NCBI RefSeq assembly: GCF_024172185.1 | Contig: NZ_JAMZEC010000001.1 | Location: 3,968,001-4,032,000 of the forward strand | Length of the DNA: 64,000 nucleotides | Direction of reading: 5' to 3' | DNA from: Nonomuraea roseoviolacea subsp. carminata | Lineage (GTDB): Bacteria > Actinomycetota > Actinomycetes > Streptosporangiales > Streptosporangiaceae | Part shown: positions 1-7,043 of the stretch, piece by piece | How the letters are laid out: each line of letters opens with the position of its first letter | Position numbering within the stretch: the first letter of the stretch is position 1 | Program-made: the position numbers and the translations under genes | The notes under the pieces: generated by a model | Told to the model about the DNA's origin: nothing | The model's database searches: none | Seen by the model: only the letters and a program-made list of their open reading frames with translations

Positions 1-384
1 CGGGGCGCTCATTACACCGTCGACGGGGTCCGGCTCGCGCCGCTGCCCCTCCAGCGGCCCCGGGTGCCGGTGTGGATCGGGGGCACGGCTCCGGGCGCCC
101 TTCGGCGTGCCGCCCGCTGGGACGGCTGGATCGTCGCCGGCGATGACCAAGAGGGCCGCATGACGCTCTCGCCCGGCTCCCTGGCCGCTCAGGTCGGCGA
201 GCTGCGCCGGCACCGGGTCAACGCGGGCGACCTCGACGTGGCGGTCATCGGGGTGAGTGAGCCAGGCTCGTCTGTCCGGGCCTACGCCGACGCGGGCGCC
301 ACGTGGTGGCTGGAGCACCTCCACAGTTACCGGGGGTCGATGGAACGACTGGTGCGGCGCGTCAAGGCGGGTCCGCCCGTGTGA
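1..384 (+). CDS. LLM-class flavin-dependent oxidoreductase, C-terminal part
   Basis: The frame is open from the first base, so the N-terminus lies outside the window. About 127 residues are visible. The segment reading HYTVDG, then P-L-Q-RP-RVPVWIGG, then AARWDGWI, is the C-terminal half of the luciferase-like (LLM) fold, in which the VPVWIGG strand lines the flavin site. Members are FMN- or F420-dependent monooxygenases or dehydrogenases. The substrate cannot be told. The gene ends before a degenerate region and may be the last intact gene on this side of the element scar. Confidence 0.8.
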   Translation, partial: RGAHYTVDGVRLAPLPLQRPRVPVWIGGTAPGALRRAARWDGWIVAGDDQEGRMTLSPGSLAAQVGELRRHRVNAGDLDVAVIGVSEPGSSVRAYADAGATWWLEHLHSYRGSMERLVRRVKAGPPV

Positions 385-515
385 AGCACCTGCGATGCGC
401 GTCTGGCTCGGGACAGCTCGATGCACAAGCTCACAGCGTCCCGGCGTGCCAAGGCGGTGCGCGAGATCACCTCGGCGGTCACCGGAGCAGAGCGTGCCCA
501 AAACACAGCCTCACC

Positions 516-1369
516 TCAGCGGGCCGCGCCAAGGTCAGGTCGAGCGGCGACTGCGTCACGTAGGAAGGTGCGCTTGGAATAGTAGGTACGCTCCTGCGCC
601 AGCCCGCGAGCGGTCAGATAATCCTGGAGCCAGCCTCCGATACGGTCCATCTCCGCCACCACCGTGTCCTGGTCGTGGTCCAGCAACTGCGCGAGCGCCG
701 GTATTCCACCTCGCATTGCGAGAGCACCACGTCCGGTGCAGCGAGGAGCGAGCAGTGGTCGAGGAAGATGCCGTAAATGTGGCCCGTGGCCATGGACTCG
801 CACTGGACGTCGTAGCGGACGCAGCGGAAGGGCGGCATGGCCCGCACCTGAAGGCCCATCTCCTCACGCAGATACTCCTCGAAGCCGCCCGGGGAGACCT
901 GCACATTGGGGGAGAGTCGCTCGCGGCGCGCGAAGGTGTCCTCCGCGTACCACTTTCGCTTCAGCACGTGCCCGCCATTCGCTGCCCGGACGAAGGAGGC
1001 GTAGCCGAGTTCCTCCTCGGGCCCAACGACATCGAAGAGGTGGTTCTCAGTGAACTAGGTCTGGAGTTCATCCCGGTATTCTGGTCGGCAGCCGTCCAGG
1101 GCGCCGTGACGCAGAGCCTTCAGCAGCTCCATGGCGGTCGCCCAAATGTCCGTTCCCGGTGTCAGGTTGTACTTGAACTCCAGCTCGGTCCCGGCGAAGT
1201 GGGTGTGGAAGTACCTCTTATGGTTGTTGAGACGAAGCGCTGAAGCGGCGTGCGCAGCGAGCGCGGGCTCCAGCCAATGCAGCGCCTTCACCGGCCCCGC
1301 ACCGATCGGTTCGTTGGTGATCCGGAGGAAGCAGGCGTCTTCAGCGTAGAACCGGATCTGCGCGTACAC
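516..1369 (-). pseudogene. CYTH-like (triphosphate tunnel) protein, disrupted
   Basis: On the minus strand a coding-quality reading runs from about 1398 to 516 but is broken. It has no good start (an in-frame stop near 1398, then only a GTG at 1369), an in-frame TAG at 1055-1057, and a one-base shift near 690 that moves the reading to another frame until the stop at 516. The first segment contains ELEFKY, matching the ExExK metal/triphosphate motif of CYTH-domain proteins, and later CEVEYRR fits another tunnel strand. The 5' end abuts the truncated recombinase, so both were probably damaged by one rearrangement. The CYTH assignment rests on these short motifs. Confidence 0.6.
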
Positions 1370-1399
1370 GTGGTAGGCGTCGTGGTGCTCGGCCGGTTA

Positions 1400-2403
1400 G
1401 CACAGCGGCACGAGGCCGGGTGCGGCCGCGTCGCCGACCCGCGCGCGCAGGCGAGCCGCGATGGCGGCGATCACAGCGACCGAGGGCAGGTTTCTCGGTG
1501 GGCGTCCGCCGTACGGGTACACGCTCCAGGATGCTGGTCCGCACCCGAACCCCGGTAAGGCGGCCGATGGGCGGAGGCTGCGGCGGCTGTTGCCCGATCC
1601 GGTCACCTCACGGATGGTGCGGTGGATCTACAGCGACTTCCTCAAGGGGCGCGGTTATCTGGACATCGCCGAGGATCTGACCCTGCAGGGCATCTTGTCG
1701 CCCTCCGCTATGACCCGGAGCGGAACAAGCATCGGGATCAGCGGGCGTGGTCGAAGTACGCCGTCCGGGTGATCCTCACCAATCCGCGCTACACCGGCCG
1801 CCAGGTGTGGAACAAGCAGCGCAAGGACGAGATTCTCCTGGATGTGGAGAACGTCGCGCTGGGGACGACCACAAAACAGCGGTGGAACACCAAGGACAAG
1901 TGGATCTGGTCGGAGCGCCCTGTCCATGACGTGATCGTGAGTGTTGAGGAGTATCAACGCGTTCAGGAGGTTCTCGCCACGCGTGCCAGGGGCACGTTCA
2001 GTCAGCGACCCCACCCCACACGGCCGTCCCTACGCCTTCCGGGGCGTGCTGTTCTGTGGGTACTGCGAGCGCCGTATGCAGGGCAACTGGAACAATCGGC
2101 AGGCTTACTATCGGTGCCGCTTCCCCGCTCAGTACGCCATCGTCAACGCGACCGCGCCTAGAGGGCGAACTGAAGGCGATTTCGGTCGCCCAGCCCATCA
2201 GCGTCGCGGAGATCAGGTCGATGATCGAGAAGGTCGGCGACTTGGTGCGGCTCGTCGGACAGGCTGATCCCGACGACAAGGCCGAGCTCTACACGCAGCT
2301 GGGGCTAAAGCTCACGTACTACCCGGAAAAGCAGTATGTGGGGGCCCGGGTCGAACCGGAACCCCCACATGTGCGAGCGGTGTGTGTCCGAGGGGGGACT
2401 TGA
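1400..2403 (+). pseudogene. large serine recombinase remnant, N-terminally truncated and frameshifted
   Basis: Four stretches in three frames join into one actinobacterial recombinase-family protein. They are GRFLGGRPPYGY...PHPNPGKAADG (about 1461-1710), WSKYAVRVILTNPRYTGRQVWN...KDEILLDVE (1710-2010), then a zinc-ribbon stretch with CGYCERRMQG and YYRCRF (2010-2155), and a C-terminal coiled region ending at 2403. The resolvase catalytic domain with the active serine is absent. What remains is the recombinase and zinc-ribbon DNA-binding part. Shifts fall near 1709, 2010 and 2160, and an in-frame stop lies near 1398. It cannot be active. Its last codons overlap the 3' end of the tRNA-Leu gene. 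Confidence 0.8.
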
Positions 2404-2470
2404 ACCCCCATGCCCATCACTGGGCACTAGCACCTCAAGCTAGCGCGTCTGCCTATTCCGCCACCCGGAC
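2385..2470 (-). tRNA. tRNA-Leu (anticodon GAG)
   Basis: Read on the minus strand, a 7-bp acceptor stem (GTCCGGG with CTCGGAC, one G-T pair) closes an 86-nt class II tRNA. The anticodon arm is CTAGC-TTGAGGT-GCTAG, giving anticodon GAG at loop positions 34-36. The long variable arm (TGCCCAGTGATGGGCA) is typical of tRNA-Leu, and GTTCAAG is the T loop. The discriminator is A and CCA is not encoded. The 3' end overlaps the last codons of the recombinase remnant, as expected of a tRNA used as an integration site. Confidence 0.93.
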
Positions 2471-2797
2471 TTGGTGCCTGCACGCGGGACCGTCATCTCG
2501 CGTCGGCTCAGTTAGGTTAGCAAACTCTGAGGGGTGCGTGATACCGCGAATCTGAGAGAGCGGGTGACCTGGCGTCCGGCGGGCGGTGCGAGAGCGCCCC
2601 GCGCGCTGCCGGACGGCCCGCCGTGCGGGGCTTTCCGCGTCCGGCGGAGTCTCGCGCGCAGGCCCCTTCGGCTCCCCATCGGGCGCGACAACCGGCCTCG
2701 GAGCGTCGGGAGAACGACCGTCGGGCGGTTCGTGGTGATTGGTGAGGCTTGGTGCCGCTGGGGCTTGACTGATTCATGGGTCTCCGCTGAAAACGGC
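2471..2797. other. intergenic, no supported gene
   Basis: Between tRNA-Leu and the promoter region of the gene at 2900 there is GC-rich sequence with only weak open frames of shadow quality. An AT-richer stretch near 2505-2530 probably holds the tRNA promoter, which reads leftward. I see no RNA gene or conserved motif here. Confidence 0.5.
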
Positions 2798-2825
2798 TTG
2801 CGATCACCTTGGGTGCTGCTACGGT
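2798..2825 (+). promoter_or_regulatory. candidate promoter for the gene at 2900
   Basis: TTGCGA (2798-2803) and TACGGT (2820-2825), spaced by 16 bases, resemble a housekeeping actinobacterial -35/-10 pair. The expected transcript start near 2832 would place the 2851-2881 hairpin in the leader. Confidence 0.35.
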
Positions 2826-2850
2826 TACGGACCGTTGAGGGGTGAGTCCA

Positions 2851-2881
2851 GGAACCGGCCTCACGACGTGAGGCCGGTTCC
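2851..2881 (+). promoter_or_regulatory. perfect hairpin in the leader of the gene at 2900
   Basis: A 14-bp perfect inverted repeat (GGAACCGGCCTCAC with GTGAGGCCGGTTCC) with the loop GAC ends 9 bases before the GGAGG ribosome site. There is no T-run after it. It may act as a factor-dependent or stem-only terminator, or as a 5' leader structure. Confidence 0.5.
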
Positions 2882-2899
2882 GGAGCTTCGGGAGGTCAC

Positions 2900-3574
2900 G
2901 TGACACGCACGCCGGTGCGACGGCCCAGGGCGATGGCCCGAGCCGTCTTCGGCGCGCCCGTGCCCGTGGCCGTCCCGGCAGGCGAGGCGATCACCGAGCG
3001 GGCGGACCGGATGGCGCGGTTCGCGGCCGGTGCCCGCCGGGTGGTCGCGCGGGCGGCCGTGGCCGGAGGCGTGATCGCCGCCGGCTGGTTGCTCGCCGTC
3101 CTGTTCGGGATGTTCTTCTCCGCCACGCCGGCCGCCGCGAGCACAGCGGCGGCGCACCTGGCCGCGGCAGACGCGGCAGACGCGGCGGGCGGAGCCGCCA
3201 CGGGAGTCACCGCACGCGACGACTCCCGCTCCAGCACCTCTCACGCCGTCACCGGGTCCATCATGGACGGTTTCCCCACGGGCGACGGCGGCATCTCGGC
3301 GGCGGACGACGCCGAGGCCATGGCAGGGCGCACGGTCGACGGGCTGACCAGCCAGTCCGACCCCGGCCTGCCGCCCTCCTCCACCGCGAGCAAGATCCTG
3401 GGCACCGACGGACTGGTGCCCGGCGGCGGTGGCGGCCCGTTCGGGCCGGGCATGGGGGACATCGCGAGGTCCGTGTACGACCCGGGGCTTCAGGCCAGGC
3501 GCGTCGTCGTGGCTCGCGAGCTTCCCCCCGTCGTCCGCACAGCGGCGGACGACCCTTCTTTCTCACCTGACTGA
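2900..3574 (+). CDS. membrane-anchored or secreted protein of unknown function
   Basis: The start is GTG at 2900, four bases after GGAGG (2891-2895), giving 224 aa. Residues 1-50 are basic and polar. Residues 52-74 (AAVAGGVIAAGWLLAVLFG region) form one membrane segment, followed by ATPAAAS, which could be a signal-peptidase site. If translation instead begins at M38 this would be an ordinary signal peptide. The rest is Gly/Ser/Pro/Asp-rich with no domain I recognise and contains an oligoglycine stretch. It precedes the chaplin-like gene on the same strand but is separated from it by 647 bases, so a shared role at the cell surface is only a guess. Confidence 0.6.
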   Translation: MTRTPVRRPRAMARAVFGAPVPVAVPAGEAITERADRMARFAAGARRVVARAAVAGGVIAAGWLLAVLFGMFFSATPAAASTAAAHLAAADAADAAGGAATGVTARDDSRSSTSHAVTGSIMDGFPTGDGGISAADDAEAMAGRTVDGLTSQSDPGLPPSSTASKILGTDGLVPGGGGGPFGPGMGDIARSVYDPGLQARRVVVARELPPVVRTAADDPSFSPD

Positions 3575-4221
3575 CCCCGCCGTAGCGGCCGGTCCCCACG
3601 GGCCGGCGGCGGAGCGCGGCCATGGCCCGCACTCGCCCGGAACCCCCAAGGTTCCGCTCGCCCGGGACCGGCAGGTTCCACCCCGGTCCCGATCGCCCGG
3701 GACCGGCGGGTTCCCTCCGGTTCCACTCGTCCGGCACTGTCACGGTTCCACGCGCCACCGGCCTGCATGGCCCGCGGCCGACGCAGCCAGACGCCTGCCA
3801 CGCAGGGCGCCCGCCGCACAAGGACGGGCCCCACGCGGGACGCTCGTCACACCACGGCGAGCAGTCAGGCAGGACGCCCGCCACGCCAGGGCGGTCGTCC
3901 GGCGAAGGCGCTCGTCGCCGGGAAGCGGCCGGCACGCGAAGGGGCCGTCGACCGGATCGGGCGAGGCGACACGGGCGAGAGTCATGGTTCCCGTCCGAGA
4001 CGGGCCGGGCCCCGGCGACCAGGCCGGCGGCACCGTGAACCCGCCCGTACGAACCGGTGGGGCATGAGCCCCTCCGCCGGCGGGCGACACGTCAGTCATC
4101 ACTGAACCGCGGTCCGCGAGGTCCCGCTTGTACGGCGACGCGTCACGCTCCCGTACGGCCTCGCCTCCCGCGGTTCGTCAGGCGCAATTCATTTCCCCCT
4201 GAAGTCATAGGAGCACTCATC
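3575..4221 (+). promoter_or_regulatory. 647-base upstream region of the chaplin-like gene
   Basis: No convincing gene is present; the open frames are in poor codon context. A 15-base block, TCGCCCGGGACCGGC, occurs twice 35 bases apart (3658-3672 and 3693-3707) among several GGTTCC words. Nearer the gene, GAACCGCGG (4104-4112) and CCGCGGTTC (4168-4176) form a 9-bp inverted repeat 55 bases apart. Long, structured upstream regions are common for developmentally controlled actinomycete genes, but I cannot place the promoter. Confidence 0.4.
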
Positions 4222-6267
4222 ATGCGTACGTGGGCGAAGGCTTCCACACCCGCGGCTCTGCTCGCGGTCGCGGTCATGTCGTTCGGCGGCGGCACCGCGT
4301 TCGCCGACACCTCCGGCGACCACTCCGTCGGCGGCGGCAACCAGGTCAACCTGCCCGTCACCTTGCCGATCGACATCAGCGGCAACTCCGTCGCCGCGGT
4401 CGGCGAGTCCCGCGCCTCCTCCGAGGGCGGCGCGTCGGTGGAGAACACCGGCCGCTCCAGCATCCCCGGCAGGACGTCCGGCAACTCCAGTGTCCTCGGC
4501 GGCAACCAGGTCAACGCGCCCATCACCGCCCCGATCAACGCCTGCGGCAACGCCGTCTCCCTGTTCGGCAGGTCCGACGCCGGCTGCAAGGGCGGCGCCA
4601 CCGTCAAGAACAACGGCCGCGGCGGCCCGGGCGGCAACCGCACCTCCGGCGACCACAGCGTCCTCGGCGGCAACCAGGTGACGGCGCCCATCACCGCGCC
4701 GATCAACGCCTGCGGCAACGCGGTCGCCGTCTTCGGCGAGGCCACCGCCGGATGCAAGGGCGGGGCCTCGGTCAAGAACAACGGCCACGGCGGCGGCGCC
4801 GGCCACAACACCACCTCCGGACGCAGTTCCGTCCTCGGCGGCAACCAGGTGGTCGCGCCGATCGCCGCCCCGATCAACGTGTGCGGCAACGCCGTCGCCG
4901 CGTTCGGTGAGGCGTTCGCGGGCTGCAAGGGCGGCTCGTCGGTCACGACCGGGCGTCCGGGCGGGCACCACGGTGGGGGCTACGGCGGCGGGCACGGCGG
5001 CCACGGCGGGCCGGGCTCCGGGGGCAACGACACCGACGGCCGCTTCGGCGCCGGCAGCGGCAACCAGGTCATCGCCCCGATCAGCCTGCCCATCACCGCC
5101 TGCGGCAACGCCGTGGGCAACGCGGTCGCCGGGTGCAAGGGCGGCGCGTCCGTGGAGGGCTCCGGCGGCCGCGGATCCGGCGCCGGCGGCAACCGGACGT
5201 CCGGCCGCAGCTCGGTGCTCGGCGGCAACCAGGTCGTCGCCCCGATCACCGCGCCGATCAACGTGTGCGGCAACGCGGTGGCCGTGCTCGGCGAGGCCTT
5301 CGCCGGGTGCAGGGGCGGCGCGTCGGTGAAGAACGGCGGCGGGCAGGGCGCCGGCGGCAACCGGACGTCCGGCCGCAACTCGGTGCTCGGCGGCAACCAG
5401 GTCGTCGCCCCGATCACCGCGCCGATCAACGCCTGCGGCAACGCCGTCGCGGCCCTCGGCCTGGCCCAGGCCCGCTGCAAGGGCGGCGCCAGCGTCTCGC
5501 CGCAGCACGGCTCCAGCGCCGGCGGCAACACGACGTCCGGCCGCGGTTCGGTGCTGGGCGGCAACCAGGTGGTCGCGCCGATCACCGCGCCGATCAACGT
5601 CTGCGGCAACGCCGTCGCCGTCCTGGGCGACGCGGCCGCCGGGTGCCTCGGCGGTGCGCACGTCGGCAAGCCGGCCGACGAGGGCCACGGCGGTCACGGC
5701 GGGCCCGGGCGTCACCCGTACGCGGCGAGCCCCGGCGCCCAGGGCGGCGGGATGCTGCCCGCCCTGCCCGCGGTCCCGGCCGTCGGCGGACTGGAGGGCG
5801 CGGGCAACGTGACGCGTCAGATGCAGGGCGCGGCCGGTATCCCCGTCGTGGGCGACATGTCCGACTCGCTGGGGCTGCCGGTCCTGCCGTCGCTGCCGGG
5901 CCTGCCCGACCGCCCGGCCCGGCCCGCGACCCCCGCGCACCCGGCCAAGCCCGCCAAGCCCGCCAAGCCGGTCAAGCGCGGCAAGCACGCCAAGGAGGTC
6001 GTGAGCAACGCCGGCGGCGTGTCCGGCCCGCTGTCCGCGGTCTCCCCGGCGACCTCGCTCGTCGCCTCGACGCCGGTCGGCGGCGCGGCCACCTCGGCCA
6101 CCCGTTCGCTCCCGGTCGGTGACATCGGTCTCATGAGCGCCGCCCGGCCCGCCGGGGTCACGGGGATGAGCTTCGGCGCCCTGGTCGCGCTGCTCATGGG
6201 CGGGATGTGCGCCGCCTCGGCGACGCTGTTCGCGGCGACCCGCCGCTTCCGCCTCGGCCGGAAGTAG
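4222..6267 (+). CDS. giant chaplin-like surface protein with eight repeats
   Basis: The ATG at 4222 follows TAGGAG by seven bases and gives 681 aa. Residues 1-28 form a signal peptide ending AFA-DT. Eight chaplin-like modules begin near residues 31, 86, 142, 199, 272, 327, 383 and 439, each of the form SG-x-SVLGGNQV-x-API-x-APIN-x-CGNAV followed by AGCKGG-x-SV. Modules 2-8 carry two cysteines each and module 1 has none. Gly-rich linkers separate them. Then come a Pro/Lys stretch (PAKPAKPAKPVK) and a C-terminal hydrophobic helix ending RRFRLGRK, preceded by AGVTG, a possible degenerate class E sortase signal (LAxTG). Chaplins coat aerial hyphae and spores as amyloid; long chaplins normally have two modules plus a sortase signal. 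Wall anchoring here is inferred. Confidence 0.85.
   Translation: MRTWAKASTPAALLAVAVMSFGGGTAFADTSGDHSVGGGNQVNLPVTLPIDISGNSVAAVGESRASSEGGASVENTGRSSIPGRTSGNSSVLGGNQVNAPITAPINACGNAVSLFGRSDAGCKGGATVKNNGRGGPGGNRTSGDHSVLGGNQVTAPITAPINACGNAVAVFGEATAGCKGGASVKNNGHGGGAGHNTTSGRSSVLGGNQVVAPIAAPINVCGNAVAAFGEAFAGCKGGSSVTTGRPGGHHGGGYGGGHGGHGGPGSGGNDTDGRFGAGSGNQVIAPISLPITACGNAVGNAVAGCKGGASVEGSGGRGSGAGGNRTSGRSSVLGGNQVVAPITAPINVCGNAVAVLGEAFAGCRGGASVKNGGGQGAGGNRTSGRNSVLGGNQVVAPITAPINACGNAVAALGLAQARCKGGASVSPQHGSSAGGNTTSGRGSVLGGNQVVAPITAPINVCGNAVAVLGDAAAGCLGGAHVGKPADEGHGGHGGPGRHPYAASPGAQGGGMLPALPAVPAVGGLEGAGNVTRQMQGAAGIPVVGDMSDSLGLPVLPSLPGLPDRPARPATPAHPAKPAKPAKPVKRGKHAKEVVSNAGGVSGPLSAVSPATSLVASTPVGGAATSATRSLPVGDIGLMSAARPAGVTGMSFGALVALLMGGMCAASATLFAATRRFRLGRK
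4312..5670 (+). repeat. eight tandem chaplin-module repeats, about 168 bp each
   Basis: The coding repeat starts near 4312, 4477, 4645, 4816, 5034, 5200, 5368 and 5536. Units 6-8 are the most alike at DNA level, suggesting recent duplication. Unit 5 is a few codons shorter between its two cysteines and has a diverged start (DGRFGAGSGNQV). Confidence 0.85.
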
Positions 6268-6666
6268 TCACAGACAGCCGGAGACAGCCGGCAGCGGTCG
6301 CCGAAGCCGGTGCGGCACAGGCACGCGGAGTAAGCGACCGGCCAGTCTCACCTGACGTCCCGCGCCTCTCACCCGCTGGTAAGGGCTGACGTCAGCACCC
6401 ATAAGAAGAGGTACGGTCCGCCGCTCACGCCATGGGCGGCCGGACCGAAAACCCCGCCAGGCTCCGCACCAGGAGGCGGGCGGGTTCACAGACGCTTTGC
6501 CCGTCTCGGGGGCGCGGCCCGGGACGGGCAAAGCCATGTCCGCGTCCGGGAGGCGGGACGAGCCCCGCGGGCGGGCCGCGGAAGCCTCTGGAGGCCCTGT
6601 ACGTTGAACAGACGTCGGAGGGCGTCGGCCGAGGTCCGGCCGAGGTCAGGCGAGGTCAGGCCGAGG
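6268..6666. other. intergenic region with hairpins between convergent genes
   Basis: This stretch between the chaplin-like gene and DUF5703 holds no supported gene. It contains a perfect 12-bp palindrome GCTGACGTCAGC (6385-6396), an imperfect hairpin at 6415-6446 (GGTCCGCCGC with GCGGCCGGACC), the strong stem described at 6494-6534, and a run of four CGAGGTC-type 10-11 bp repeats at about 6630-6670 that touches the DUF5703 stop. Confidence 0.5.
6494..6534. terminator. probable terminator stem-loop
   Basis: GCTTTGCCCGTC (6494-6505) pairs perfectly with GACGGGCAAAGC (6523-6534) across a 17-base loop. It lies between convergent genes, so it could stop transcripts from either side. There is no long T-run, as is usual in this GC range. 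Confidence 0.5.
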
Positions 6667-6852
6667 TCAGAGGGTGCTGCGGACCCGCATGACCTTGCGG
6701 CGCAGCCGCACGTGCCGGCTCCCGTCGGGGTGCAGGCGCACCCGGGAGAGCTCCCACTGTCCGTACTCCGCGTGCTCGGTCAGCAGCTGACGTGCGGCTT
6801 CGCGGGAGAGGTCGCGCGGAATGAAGATATCCATGTAGGAGTAGTCGAGCAC
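6667..6852 (-). CDS. DUF5703 family small protein
   Basis: This 61-residue protein starts at GTG 6852, eight bases after GGAGAC. The pattern DYSYMDIFIPRDLSR..AARQLL..HAEYGQWEL.RVRL.PDGSR.V.LRRK matches the small DUF5703 family found across actinobacteria, often near topA, which is divergent here. The function is unknown. It is basic at the C-terminus and has no membrane segment, so it is probably a cytosolic adaptor or nucleic-acid-associated protein. Family assignment is from recall of the sequence pattern. Confidence 0.75.
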   Translation of the reverse strand: MLDYSYMDIFIPRDLSREAARQLLTEHAEYGQWELSRVRLHPDGSRHVRLRRKVMRVRSTL

Positions 6853-7043
6853 AACGATTAGTCTCCAGGGTGAGTCAGGGCGCGGTGCCGCTCGTTGGGC
6901 CTTATTCTGCGTGCTTGTGGGTGGACCCGAAAGCTAGTGGGTAGCCCCGGGGGAAGGAAATTTCCGCGAGTCGGGTTACCTTTCAGATCTGTGCCGGCTC
7001 CCGGCAGGGGGAATTGCAAGCGAACAGCGAGGTAGGAAGCAGC

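Noticed and set aside
1055..1057. Programmed readthrough of the TAG in the CYTH-like gene
   Set aside because: The same gene also has a frameshift and no proper start, so simple decay explains it better.
516..2403. A complete prophage or active integrative element
   Set aside because: Only a broken recombinase remnant is present, with no phage, transfer or replication genes nearby.
2534..2845. A 103-codon frame before the gene at 2900
   Set aside because: Arg-rich composition, no ribosome site, no conserved pattern, and it covers the candidate promoter.
4189..5988. Long minus-strand frame opposite the chaplin repeats
   Set aside because: The repeats in its translation only mirror the coding repeats of the plus strand; no signal or family is seen.
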